48,264 nucleotides of DNA from Clostridia bacterium (GTDB lineage Bacteria; Bacillota; Clostridia; Christensenellales; Borkfalkiaceae): positions 1 to 48,264 of the forward strand of contig JAFSRT010000018.1 in assembly GCA_017445995.1 (NCBI GenBank). The letters run 5' to 3'. Position 1 is the stretch's first letter; each line of letters begins with the position of its first letter. The position numbers were made by a program, and so were the translations under genes. Of the stretch, positions 22,918 through 31,371 are shown piece after piece. Below the pieces are notes generated by a model, which was not told the origin of the DNA, did not search any database, and was given only the letters and a program-made list of their open reading frames with translations.

Positions 22918-24056
22918 AGCGTTTCTCTATACGCACCGAGTAGCGAAAACCCTTCGAGACTGTTTTCAAGTTCGGAAAGAAGGTTTAATACTTTCTTATC
23001 GAAAATATCGCCGTTAAAATCGAAGTAGAAAGTGAACTCAAAATCGCTTCCCACTTTCGGGCGCGATTCGATTTTGGTTAAGTTAAGCCCTAAAACCGAA
23101 AATTTCGTAAGAAGGTTATTAAGGCTTCCCGATTTATGCGGAAGGTTAGCCATAACGCTTATTTTGTCGCTACCCTTATAAATCTTAAAGTCTTTCGATA
23201 TACAGATAAATCTCGTGTAGTTGTTGGCGTTGTCGTTAATACAGTCTTCGATTATATTAAGCCCGTAAAGTTTCGCGCATTTAGGCGAACAGATAACTGC
23301 AACCGTTTTATCTTTTTCTTCGGCAACCCGTTTTGCGGATACCGCGGTGTTTTCCGCTTCTTCCTGCTTAAACTTGTTCTTTTCTAAATATTCCTTGCAT
23401 TGACTTAACGCCTGCGGATGAGAAATTACTTTAACTATATCTTTTTTAGTCGCACCGCTAACCCCCGCAAGACAATGCGAAACCTTTATTCTCACGCTTC
23501 CTACTATATGGAAACTGTGCTTTTTCATAAGGTCGTAAACTTCAAGTACAGACCCTGCGGTACTGTTTTCAATAGGCAGAATACCGTACTCGCACAGCCC
23601 GCTTGATACGGCGGAAAATACGCCGTCGAAAGTCTTAAAATAGGTTACGTCCGAAACGGGGAAAAGTTTTTCGCCCGCAATTCCGCTATACGCGCCGTTC
23701 ACGCCTTGGCAGGCAAGCGAACCGCGTATCGGCATTTCCTTAACGCCTTCCTTTTCGGCGTTTATTATCATTGAAACGGTTTCGGACTTTTCGTCTATTA
23801 TAGAGTTCTGATAGGCTTTCGAAGTTTCGAAAATCGTTTCGTAAACGTTTTTAAGATAGAGTTTATATTCTTCTTCAACGCCGTCCGTTATCCTATACAA
23901 AATCTTGTTTTCCCGTTCGCCGTCGGCTACGGTTTTTTTCGTTTCCTTCTTCTTCTCGGCTACTTCTTTGCAAAGTTTCATACGCTTAATATACTCTTTT
24001 GAAATAACGTCGTCGATTTCGTCTATTTCTTTTCTTATCGCTTCTAAATCTTTCAT
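22914..24056 (-). CDS. pheA: Bifunctional chorismate mutase / prephenate dehydratase
   Basis: 380 residues. An AroQ-type chorismate mutase occupies 1-90 (LEAIRKEIDEIDDVISKEYI, RMKLCKEVAEKK). The prephenate dehydratase domain follows (SLACQGVNGAYSGIAGEKLF; GILPIENSTAGSVLEVYDLM), then a C-terminal ACT domain (SVMANLPHKSGSLNNLLTKF; ESRPKVGSDFEFTFYFDFNG), which in this family senses Phe. It makes phenylpyruvate, the Phe precursor. The overlap with aroC is 4 nt. Confidence 0.95.
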   Translation of the reverse strand: MKDLEAIRKEIDEIDDVISKEYIKRMKLCKEVAEKKKETKKTVADGERENKILYRITDGVEEEYKLYLKNVYETIFETSKAYQNSIIDEKSETVSMIINAEKEGVKEMPIRGSLACQGVNGAYSGIAGEKLFPVSDVTYFKTFDGVFSAVSSGLCEYGILPIENSTAGSVLEVYDLMKKHSFHIVGSVRIKVSHCLAGVSGATKKDIVKVISHPQALSQCKEYLEKNKFKQEEAENTAVSAKRVAEEKDKTVAVICSPKCAKLYGLNIIEDCINDNANNYTRFICISKDFKIYKGSDKISVMANLPHKSGSLNNLLTKFSVLGLNLTKIESRPKVGSDFEFTFYFDFNGDIFDKKVLNLLSELENSLEGFSLLGAYRETL

Positions 24057-25108
24057 AATATTTCATCGGTAATTGCAATGGCTACAACGCTTTCTATTAC
24101 GGGTACTGCCCTTTTTACTATGCAACTATCGTGCCTCCCTTCGATTTTTATAGTGGTATTTTCCTTTTTTATTAAATCCACCGTTTTCTGTTCTTTTTTT
24201 ATGGACGGCGTAGGTCTTATCGCAACGCCTATCGTGATAGGCGCGCCGTTAGTTATTCCGCCGTTTATTCCGCCCGAGTTATTCGATAAAAACTCTACCT
24301 TGCCGTCCTTATATTCCATTTGGTCGTTAGCGTTGCTTCCCTTTCCCTTACAGAAATCAAACCCCAGCCCGAACTCAACGCCTTTTACCGCCGGTACGGA
24401 ATAAATAAGCGACGCTATTTTCCCTTCAAGCCCTGAAAAGAGATTGTCGCCTAACGCCGTCTTGGGGTTAAAGACTATGCACTCGATTTTTCCGCCGACG
24501 GAATCGCCGTCCTTTCTTGCCCTTTCAATCTCGTCTAATATTTCCTGCTTTTTATCAAGCGACGGGAAAACTCCGCCACGTTTTTCTTTTATTTCGTGTA
24601 ATAAAATTTCGCCGTCTTTATAACTTTTTGCATAAACGCACCCTACTTGCGATACGAAGGCTTCTATTTCTATTCCGAGAGTTTTAAGATACTGTTTACA
24701 TATTCCGCCGATAACGCAAACAGGCGCGGTTAATCTACCCGAAAACCTGCCTCCGCCCGAAAAGTCCAACGTGCCGTCTTTTAAGTACGACGCGTAATCT
24801 GCGTGGGACGGGCGCGGTTTCCCGTACAGGTTATTATAGTCTTTACTTTTTACGTTGTTATTTTTTATGACAAAGGAAAAATCACCGTTTATTTCGCCGT
24901 TTTTAACGCCCGAAAAAATCGCCCTGTCTTCTTCCTTTCTCGGGGTTGAAAAAGCGTCCTGTCCGCCCTGCCGTCTTTTCATAAAGTCGTTTAATTCGTC
25001 TTCGTTAAACTTAAACTTCAAAAAAGAATACACTTTCCCTAAAAGTTCTTCCGAGTGGGACGTTCCTTCGATTTCTATTTTAAGTTTTTTACCGTTAAAG
25101 GTCGCCAT
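24053..25108 (-). CDS. aroC: Chorismate synthase
   Basis: 351 residues. Family motifs are present: GTSHSEELLG near the start, RPSHADYASYLKDG, FSGGGRFSGRLTAPVCVIGG and GAPITIGVAIRPTPSI, plus the late RHDSCIVKRAVPVIESVVAI. The FMN-dependent 1,4-elimination forms chorismate. It overlaps aroA by 14 nt. The protein is slightly short but the core is complete. Confidence 0.95.
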   Translation of the reverse strand: MATFNGKKLKIEIEGTSHSEELLGKVYSFLKFKFNEDELNDFMKRRQGGQDAFSTPRKEEDRAIFSGVKNGEINGDFSFVIKNNNVKSKDYNNLYGKPRPSHADYASYLKDGTLDFSGGGRFSGRLTAPVCVIGGICKQYLKTLGIEIEAFVSQVGCVYAKSYKDGEILLHEIKEKRGGVFPSLDKKQEILDEIERARKDGDSVGGKIECIVFNPKTALGDNLFSGLEGKIASLIYSVPAVKGVEFGLGFDFCKGKGSNANDQMEYKDGKVEFLSNNSGGINGGITNGAPITIGVAIRPTPSIKKEQKTVDLIKKENTTIKIEGRHDSCIVKRAVPVIESVVAIAITDEIL

Positions 25109-26333
25109 CTGTTTTGCCCCCTAATTTACGATAGTCCGAATAAAAATTCGGGTATGATTTTTTAACCGCCGAAGCGTCCGCTATTTCCGACTGCCCAACG
25201 GTAAAGGTCGCAAGTACCGTCGCCGACATAGCAGTCCTGTGGTCGTTATCGCTATAAAAAACGCTTTCCTTCGGCGCACCGCCGAAAACCGTTATATTAC
25301 CGTCCTTTTTTTCAAAACGGATATTTGCGCCGTCAAGCATTTTTTCTATCGCCTTTATTCTGTCGCTTTCCTTGTATTTAAGCCTTTCTGTATTAAGTAG
25401 CGTACTCTTACCTTCCGCAAACGCGGAAACGACCGATAGTATCTGCACTAAATCGGGAATATCACGGCAGTCTGCCGATATTCCTTTTAGTTTATTATGC
25501 CTGCAATATAGCGCGCCTTTTTTAAAGTAAACCTTTGCACCGAACTTTTTTAACAACCCGACGATTGCCTTGTCGCCCTGACAAGAGTTTTTATTTAATC
25601 CCAAAACTTTAACGTCTCCGCCGATTGCTCCGAGAGAAAGAATAAAGGACGCACCCGAATAGTCGCCTTCAACAAAATATTCGCCCTTTGACTTATACGT
25701 CGCTTTCGGGATTAAAAAGCCGTATTTTGTTTTCTTTACCCTAATTCCGAAAGATTTAAGAACCGATAAAGTTATATCTATATAATTATTGCTGACCCTG
25801 TCTCCGACTACTTTAAGTTTAATCGTTTTTTCTAAAAGCGGAAGCGATAGAAGTAGCCCCGAAACGTATTGCGAACTGATTGACCCGTCAATAACGAACT
25901 CTTCCCCGTCGATTTTGCCGTTTACCGTAAAACCTTCGATTTTCGCACCGTTTTTATTAAGTGCGTCGATAAGTTTCTCGCTTGGGCGACTTAAAAGTTT
26001 TTCGCTACCCGTCAGCGTTGCGTGAACGCCCAGCGCACAGCACACGGGAAGCATAAACCGAAGGGTAGACCCGCTTTCCCCGCAAGGCAGCGTCGCTTCT
26101 TCCACCCGTTTATATCCCGTAAAGCGGTAGTCTTTGCCTTCTATATTTCCATTAAACCCGAGTGCTTTAAGGCAGTTTACCGTCGCTTTAACGTCTTCGC
26201 TGTCGCCGACGTTTTTAATCAGGGTCGGCACTTTTGAAAGGCAACTCGCTATAATTAACCTATGCGCAAAAGATTTGGACGGCGGTGCAATTATTTCACC
26301 GCTTATTTTTGAAGGAATAATTTTTATATTCAT
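25095..26333 (-). CDS. aroA: 3-Phosphoshikimate 1-carboxyvinyltransferase (EPSP synthase)
   Basis: 412 residues. Hallmarks are PPSKSFAHRLIIASCLS, CGESGSTLRFMLPVCCALG, LTGSEKLLSRPSEKLIDAL, SQYVSGLLLSLPL and, near the C-terminus, RLKYKESDRIKAIEKML and DHRTAMSATVLATFT. It joins PEP to shikimate-3-phosphate. The start codon shares one base with the end of aroB, so the two are translationally coupled. Confidence 0.95.
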   Translation of the reverse strand: MNIKIIPSKISGEIIAPPSKSFAHRLIIASCLSKVPTLIKNVGDSEDVKATVNCLKALGFNGNIEGKDYRFTGYKRVEEATLPCGESGSTLRFMLPVCCALGVHATLTGSEKLLSRPSEKLIDALNKNGAKIEGFTVNGKIDGEEFVIDGSISSQYVSGLLLSLPLLEKTIKLKVVGDRVSNNYIDITLSVLKSFGIRVKKTKYGFLIPKATYKSKGEYFVEGDYSGASFILSLGAIGGDVKVLGLNKNSCQGDKAIVGLLKKFGAKVYFKKGALYCRHNKLKGISADCRDIPDLVQILSVVSAFAEGKSTLLNTERLKYKESDRIKAIEKMLDGANIRFEKKDGNITVFGGAPKESVFYSDNDHRTAMSATVLATFTVGQSEIADASAVKKSYPNFYSDYRKLGGKTDGDL

Positions 26334-27355
26334 TATATATATTCCTTTATATCGTCTATTTTAACGGGAACTACGCGTAATTTTTTTTCGTTATCTATAA
26401 GCACGAAATCGATAGCGTCCCCCTTTCTCTTTTTATCGTATTTTATAATTTCTATTAGTTTATCCTTATCGTATTTATCGTACGCCTCCGAAAAGTCAAC
26501 GCCGATTTTCTGCATTAACGACAGGTAAGTATTGAAATCTTCTTTCCCGCCGTTATAGTATTTTTCCGAAAACCGTAACGCGTACCCTATGCCGATTGCG
26601 ACGCATATACCGTGCGCGAGGGTAAAATTATTGAGTTTTTCAACTGCGTGCCCGAAGGTATGACCGAAGTTTAAGAGTTTTCTTTTTCCGCCTTCCCTTT
26701 CGTCTTCCGCTACGATTTCCGCCTTTATCTGCAGGCAGTTATAAATAAGTTCTTCGTCGATTTTATCTAAACTTATATTTTTCTTTCCGTCTACGTATTT
26801 ATATTTAAGGATTTCACCAAGTCCGCTTTTTAATTCGTTGTCGGGCAGGGTTTTAAGTAACGATAAATCTATATAGACGCCGTTCGGTTGATAAAACGTT
26901 CCGCAAAGGTTTTTGCCCTTATCGAGATTTATCGCCGTTTTACCGCCGACGGACGAATCCACCATGGCAAGTAACGAAGTGGGAACTGCTATAAGGTTTA
27001 TTCCGCGCATATAGGTTGACGCTGAAAATGCACCGATATCCCCCACTACGCCCCCACCGAAAGTGATAACGCCGTCGTTTCTGCTAAACTCTTTTTCAAC
27101 AAGATAGTTCATTATGCCGACGTAGTTATTTACGTCTTTACTTTCTTCGCCTGCCTTTATCGTATAGTAAAAAACTTTTTTATTCGGCAAAAGTTTTTCA
27201 AAATAATCGGGATAGATTTTCATAAGGTTGCTATCCGTTATTACCGCCACTTTTTCGCCCGAAAGATATGGAAGGCACTTTTCTATAAAAAGGTCTTTCC
27301 CGTCCGTTATCGTGATATTATAGTTTTTTGATGCAGAGAGTTTCAGTTCTTTCAT
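26333..27355 (-). CDS. aroB: 3-Dehydroquinate synthase
   Basis: 340 residues. NAD-binding GGGVVGDIGAFSASTYMRGI and the metal-binding PTSLLAMVDSSVGGKTAINL are intact. FYQPNGVYIDLSLLKTLPDN and NFGHTFGHAVEK (zinc ligands) are also seen. It cyclises DAHP to dehydroquinate. One nt separates it from tyrA. Confidence 0.95.
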   Translation of the reverse strand: MKELKLSASKNYNITITDGKDLFIEKCLPYLSGEKVAVITDSNLMKIYPDYFEKLLPNKKVFYYTIKAGEESKDVNNYVGIMNYLVEKEFSRNDGVITFGGGVVGDIGAFSASTYMRGINLIAVPTSLLAMVDSSVGGKTAINLDKGKNLCGTFYQPNGVYIDLSLLKTLPDNELKSGLGEILKYKYVDGKKNISLDKIDEELIYNCLQIKAEIVAEDEREGGKRKLLNFGHTFGHAVEKLNNFTLAHGICVAIGIGYALRFSEKYYNGGKEDFNTYLSLMQKIGVDFSEAYDKYDKDKLIEIIKYDKKRKGDAIDFVLIDNEKKLRVVPVKIDDIKEYI

Positions 27356-27356
27356 T

Positions 27357-28205
27357 TTATACCTTTTTAGACTTAACGTCTATTTTAAGTTTCCTTTCGT
27401 TTCCGTCGCTTAAAAGTTTTTCTAAAAGTTCTTTATCGTCTGATTTTAACGCCGTCTTATACTCTGTAAGATTGTCGATAAGTTCAGTCAGTTCCGTTAA
27501 AAGGTTGTCTTTATTTTCCGACATTAAATCCGCCCACATAGTCGGGTTAAGGCGCGCCACTCTCGTCATATCTTTATAACTGCCCGCGGAAAACCCGTCG
27601 TGCTTTTCGGCGCTTTTGTTTTTTATAAACGCGTTCGATACGATATGGCAAAGTTGCGAAGTGTACGCTATTATCTCGTCGTGTTCTTCGGGGGAACAAA
27701 TAACCACTTCGCGAAAACCGAGAGTTAAATAAAACGCCTTTATCTTTTCCATCGTGAATATATCCGCGTTGACGTTAGAAAGTATCATAGACGCGTTGTC
27801 AAAAAGCGTGGACGTTGCGTGTTCTATGCCCGAAAACTCTCTCCCCGCCATCGGGTGTCCGCCGACGAAGATTAAGTCTTTATATTTCTCGGCGTATTTT
27901 TTCATTAAATTAACGACGTTTCTTTTAATCCCGCAAAAGTCGGTTATTATTGCGCCCTTTTTAAGGTACGGTAAAAAGTCGTTAAATATTTTTTCTAATT
28001 TATCGGGGGTAGTTGCGATTATCAACGTATCGACGGTTTTTGCCGTTTTCCCGTTAAGTCTGCCGTCTATCACCCCAAGCATTTCCGCTTTTAATATCGC
28101 GTTTTCGCTGACGTCGAAACCGAAAACCTTACAGTCCGTTTTTTTGTTTAACGTTTTTGCAAACGAACCGCCCATTAACCCTAAACCGATTATTCCTACG
28201 TTCAT
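27357..28205 (-). CDS. tyrA: Prephenate dehydrogenase
   Basis: 282 residues. An N-terminal Rossmann motif, VGIIGLGLMGGSFAKTLNK, is followed by TDFCGIKRNVVNLMKK, GGHPMAGREFSGIEHA and HDEIIAYTSQLCHIVSNAFI. These are the substrate and dimer residues of TyrA. No C-terminal ACT domain is seen, so Tyr feedback may act through the leader attenuator. Located between aroF and aroB. Confidence 0.95.
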   Translation of the reverse strand: MNVGIIGLGLMGGSFAKTLNKKTDCKVFGFDVSENAILKAEMLGVIDGRLNGKTAKTVDTLIIATTPDKLEKIFNDFLPYLKKGAIITDFCGIKRNVVNLMKKYAEKYKDLIFVGGHPMAGREFSGIEHATSTLFDNASMILSNVNADIFTMEKIKAFYLTLGFREVVICSPEEHDEIIAYTSQLCHIVSNAFIKNKSAEKHDGFSAGSYKDMTRVARLNPTMWADLMSENKDNLLTELTELIDNLTEYKTALKSDDKELLEKLLSDGNERKLKIDVKSKKV

Positions 28206-28214
28206 TTTATTATC

Positions 28215-29230
28215 CTATATAATACGTTTTTTGTTGCAGATAGGTAGCATTACGTTTACGCATTTTGCTATATCGTCGAACTGTTCGGGTCTTATTGATT
28301 GCGCACCGTCGCAAAGGGCGTGCGGTGGGTCGTTATGAACTTCTATCATAAGTCCGTCCGCGCTTGCGCCGACGCTTGCAAGCGACAGCGGCTTAACAAG
28401 TCTGCTTAAACCCGAAGCGTGCGAAGGGTCGACAACGACGGGCAAATGCGTAAGTTCTTTTAATACCGGAATTGCCGATAAGTCAAGCGTGTTTCTCGTG
28501 TAAGGTTCGAACGTTCTTATTCCCCTTTCGCAAAGAATAACGTCCTTACAGCCTTCACTCATAATATATTCGGCACTCATAAGCCACTCTTCAATGGTGT
28601 TTGCAAAGCCCCTTTTAAGTAGTACGGGCTTTTTGGTTTTACCGACTTCTTTTAAAAGTTCGTAGTTCTGCATATCCCTTGCGCCTATCTGGATTAAATC
28701 GACTTTATCAAAAAGGTCTATGTGTCTTACGCTCATTATTTCGGTAACGATAGGAAGCCCCGTTTCTTCTTTTGCCTTAAACAAAAGGTCTAATCCGCTT
28801 TCGCGAAGCCCCTGGAAAGAGTAAGGCGAAGTTCTCGGCTTAAACGCACCGCCACGCAGTATTCTTGCGCCCGACGCCTTAACTTCTTTCGCTATACCTA
28901 TTATCTGTTTTTCGCTTTCAACCGAACACGGCCCTGCAATAAGCGTAAAGTGTTCACCGCCGACGAGTTCACCTCCGACGTTTACCACCGTGTCTTCGGG
29001 GTGGAACTTTCTGTTTGCCAACTTAAACGGTTCCTGTATTCTTTTAACGCTTTCAACTATATCAAGCGAACGTACAAGGTAGATATCTATTTACTCGTGT
29101 CGCCGATAAGCCCCAAAACCGTCGAGTGGCTACCTTTACTTACGTCGACTTCAAGCCCCTGATTTTTAACCCATTTAATAAGATTGTCTAATTGTTTTTT
29201 TTCGTGTTCCTGTTTTACGATTATTATCAT
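28215..29230 (-). pseudogene. aroF: DAHP synthase (type I-beta), frameshifted in N-terminal domain
   Basis: The catalytic domain (28215-29021) is complete: [56 protein letters not shown], and [14 protein letters not shown]. The family's N-terminal ferredoxin-like regulatory part is also encoded from ATG 29230 (after AGGAGAG), but it reaches a TAG just after GDTSK, at about codon 47. The run of three A/T at 29090-29092 needs one more base; with it the frame continues [18 protein letters not shown] into the catalytic domain and gives 338 residues, the normal length. A sequencing or assembly slip, a true mutation or, less likely, recoding would explain it. A shorter catalytic-only protein could start at TTG 29021, but no ribosome site supports that. 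Confidence 0.85.
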
Positions 29231-29249
29231 AGTTCTCTCCTAAACAAAA

Positions 29250-29279
29250 AAAATGACCGACATTGTTCTCGGTCATTTT
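29250..29279 (-). terminator. Attenuator terminator of the aromatic operon
   Basis: On the minus strand AAAATGACCGA and TCGGTCATTTT form an 11-bp stem followed by eight T. The proximal arm can pair instead with CGGTTATTTT (29305-29314), which differs from the distal arm by one base and still pairs by G-U. This makes an antiterminator. It lies between the leader peptide and aroF. Confidence 0.85.
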
Positions 29280-29304
29280 AATACTGAATAAAAATGAAAT
29301 GCAA

Positions 29305-29329
29305 AAAATAACCGATATTATCAATATGG
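29305..29329 (-). promoter_or_regulatory. Antiterminator and protector segments of the aro attenuator
   Basis: 29305-29314 is the antiterminator arm. 29312-29329 (CCATATTGATAATATCGG, minus strand) folds on itself and overlaps both the leader peptide stop and the antiterminator arm. A ribosome that finishes the leader would leave the terminator free to form; one that stalls on Phe or Tyr codons would favour antitermination. Confidence 0.7.
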
Positions 29330-29377
29330 TCTTGTAAAGTAATAATAAAAGTTAAAAAATAAAGAAATATTAGCCAT
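29321..29377 (-). CDS. Phe/Tyr-rich leader peptide of the aromatic operon
   Basis: 18 residues, MANISLFFNFYYYFTRPY: four Phe and four Tyr, three of the Tyr in a row. A GGAAGG ribosome site lies 7 nt upstream (29385-29390), and a strong promoter lies before it. The stop codon falls at the first hairpin of the attenuator. It resembles pheL-type leaders of Enterobacteria in logic. The peptide itself need not have a function. Confidence 0.85.
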   Translation of the reverse strand: MANISLFFNFYYYFTRPY

Positions 29378-29396
29378 AATTTTGCCTTCCGAGATA

Positions 29397-29425
29397 AGTA
29401 TATTATGTTTTATTTATATTGTCAA
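29397..29425 (-). promoter_or_regulatory. Promoter of the aromatic amino acid operon
   Basis: TTGACA (29420-29425), 17 nt, TATACT (29397-29402), on the minus strand, 20 nt before the leader peptide start. Confidence 0.85.
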
Positions 29426-29478
29426 GAACTTTTTTAAGTAAATTTGCATATTTTTATACAAAAAGTTCTTAAATGTGT

Positions 29479-29507
29479 TGACAAGTTTTCGTTTTACTGT
29501 TAAAATA
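29479..29507 (+). promoter_or_regulatory. Promoter of the T-box / trpB2 unit
   Basis: TTGACA (29479-29484), 17 nt, TAAAAT (29502-29507). It is divergent from the aromatic operon promoter 54 nt away. Confidence 0.8.
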
Positions 29508-29513
29508 AAGAAA

Positions 29514-29776
29514 AAACCTGTGATGTAGAAGAGTAACTTTTTTTGCGGTAACAAGAGAGTTTTGGGTCGGTGCGACAAAACTACCGCGTTTAAGCGAATG
29601 GGCTACGGAGGGCAACCGAAAGGCGGATTTTTCCGTTTAGTAGTAGTTGACGGGTTGCAACCGTGATATTGCATTTCGTATGTCGGTACGATAAAAGTGA
29701 ACGCTTTTTAGTGTTAATTTGGGTGGCACCGCGGAGTATTTCGTCCCAAGAGATTATTTCTCTTGGGATTTTTTAT
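29514..29776 (+). ncRNA. T-box riboswitch, tryptophan specifier
   Basis: The antiterminator T-box sequence GGGTGGCACCGCGG is at 29721-29734. Stem I carries AGTA on its 5' side (about 29530-29535) and GAA-TGG-GCTAC on its 3' side; GCTAC pairs with GTAG near 29524-29527. The specifier TGG (29599-29601) reads Trp. A terminator (CCCAAGAGA/TCTCTTGGG, then six T, 29745-29774) competes with the antiterminator. Uncharged tRNA-Trp should therefore switch on the downstream gene. The remaining leader 29777-29904 holds only the ribosome site AAAGGAG. Confidence 0.9.
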
Positions 29777-29904
29777 TGTAATTAGGGGTAAAAAAATGAT
29801 TAAAAACGGAATATTTATTCACCGTCTATGGCGGGGCTAAAATTATTTATTAAAAAAATACGATAAAAACAATATATAATATAAAATATTAAAGGAGTAA
29901 AATT

Positions 29905-31272
29905 ATGGATAAAAAAATACCTTATAAAATATATCTTGAAGAAAACGAGATGCCGAAATGTTGGTACAACGTGCGTGCGGATATGAAGGTTAAGCCTGCG
30001 CCCCTTCTTAATCCCGCAACGCTTAAACCGGCGACTATCGACGAACTTTCGGCGGTTTTCTGCCGTGAACTTGCCGAACAGGAATTAGACAACGACACGG
30101 CGTACTTTGAAATCCCAGAAGAAATCAGGTCTTTCTATAAAATGTACCGTCCGTCCCCACTCGTCAGGGCTTACTGCCTTGAAGAAAAGTTGGGAACGCC
30201 TGCACACATTTACTACAAGTTCGAAGGCAACAATACTTCGGGTTCGCATAAGTTAAACAGCGCGATTGCGCAGGCTTATTACGCAAAGAAACAGGGTTTA
30301 ACGGGCGTTACCACCGAAACGGGTGCGGGACAATGGGGAACGGCGCTTTCTATGGCTTGTTCCTATTTCGACTTAAAGTGCGACGTATTTATGGTTAAGG
30401 TTTCTTACGAACAAAAACCGTTCCGTCGCGAAGTTATGAGAACTTACGGCGCGAACGTAACGCCGTCGCCTTCAATGGAAACGGAAGTCGGCAAAAAAAT
30501 CAACGCGGAATTTCCGGGGACGACGGGTTCTCTCGGTTGCGCTATTTCGGAAGCCGTTGAAAAGGCGGTTACAACGCCTAATACGAGATACGTTTTAGGG
30601 TCGGTATTAAATCAGGTTTTATTACATCAATCGGTTATCGGGCTTGAAACTCAATCGGCGTTAAAAAAATACGGCGTTAAAGCCGACGTCATTATCGGCT
30701 GTGCGGGTGGCGGTTCTAACCTTGGCGGACTTATTTCGCCGTTTGTAGGCGAGATGCTTCGCGGTGAAGCAAATTACGACATTATCGCCGTTGAACCTGC
30801 TTCCTGCCCTTCTTTAACCCGCGGTAAATACGCTTACGATTTCTGCGATACGGGTAAGGTTTGTCCGCTTGCTAAAATGTATACTCTCGGCAGTTCGTTT
30901 ATTCCGAGTGCCAACCACGCGGGCGGGCTTCGTTATCACGGTATGAGTTCTATCGTGTCCGAACTTTACGACCAAGGTTTAATCTCGGCACGTTCGGTTG
31001 AACAAACGGACGTGTTTAAGGCTGCCGAAACTTTTGCAAGGGTGGAAGGAATACTTCCTGCGCCTGAAAGTAGCCACGCAATAAAAGTTGCAATCGACGA
31101 AGCGTTAAAGTGCAAAGAAACGGGCGAAAGCAAGAACATCGTGTTCGGCTTGACGGGAACGGGATACTTTGACTTGGTCGGCTATAAAAACTATAACGAC
31201 GGGAATCTTAAAGACTATATTCCGACGGACGAAGAACTCGCTAAAAGCCTTAATCAATTACCGAAAGTTTAA
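29905..31272 (+). CDS. trpB: Tryptophan synthase beta chain, TrpB2 type
   Basis: 455 residues, longer than classic TrpB, with the TrpB2 N-terminal extension (KCWYNVRADM) and RPSPLVRA. The PLP Lys lies in GSHKLNSA (about 116), ETGAGQWGTALSMAC follows, and GCAGGGSNLGGLI binds phosphate. No trpA or other trp gene is adjacent and the gene has its own terminator, so it probably salvages indole with serine. The Trp T-box upstream links it to Trp supply. This fits an organism with an incomplete or dispersed Trp pathway. Confidence 0.93.
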   Translation: MDKKIPYKIYLEENEMPKCWYNVRADMKVKPAPLLNPATLKPATIDELSAVFCRELAEQELDNDTAYFEIPEEIRSFYKMYRPSPLVRAYCLEEKLGTPAHIYYKFEGNNTSGSHKLNSAIAQAYYAKKQGLTGVTTETGAGQWGTALSMACSYFDLKCDVFMVKVSYEQKPFRREVMRTYGANVTPSPSMETEVGKKINAEFPGTTGSLGCAISEAVEKAVTTPNTRYVLGSVLNQVLLHQSVIGLETQSALKKYGVKADVIIGCAGGGSNLGGLISPFVGEMLRGEANYDIIAVEPASCPSLTRGKYAYDFCDTGKVCPLAKMYTLGSSFIPSANHAGGLRYHGMSSIVSELYDQGLISARSVEQTDVFKAAETFARVEGILPAPESSHAIKVAIDEALKCKETGESKNIVFGLTGTGYFDLVGYKNYNDGNLKDYIPTDEELAKSLNQLPKV

Positions 31273-31288
31273 TAAGGTTAATAAAATG

Positions 31289-31313
31289 AAAACGGCTTAT
31301 AATAAGCCGTTTT
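31289..31313 (+). terminator. Terminator of trpB2
   Basis: AAAACGGCTTA / TAAGCCGTTTT with a 3-nt loop and T-rich tail. Confidence 0.8.
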
Positions 31314-31329
31314 TGATTTTTAAAATAGA

Positions 31330-31357
31330 AACGGCGGAAAGTTATCTTTCCGCCGTT
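31330..31357. terminator. Converging stem-loop at the lipoprotein gene end
   Basis: AACGGCGGAAAG pairs with CTTTCCGCCGTT around TTAT. T-rich DNA lies on both sides; it likely ends the minus-strand lipoprotein gene, 15 nt after its stop. Confidence 0.7.
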
Positions 31358-31371
31358 AATTTAATTTTTAA

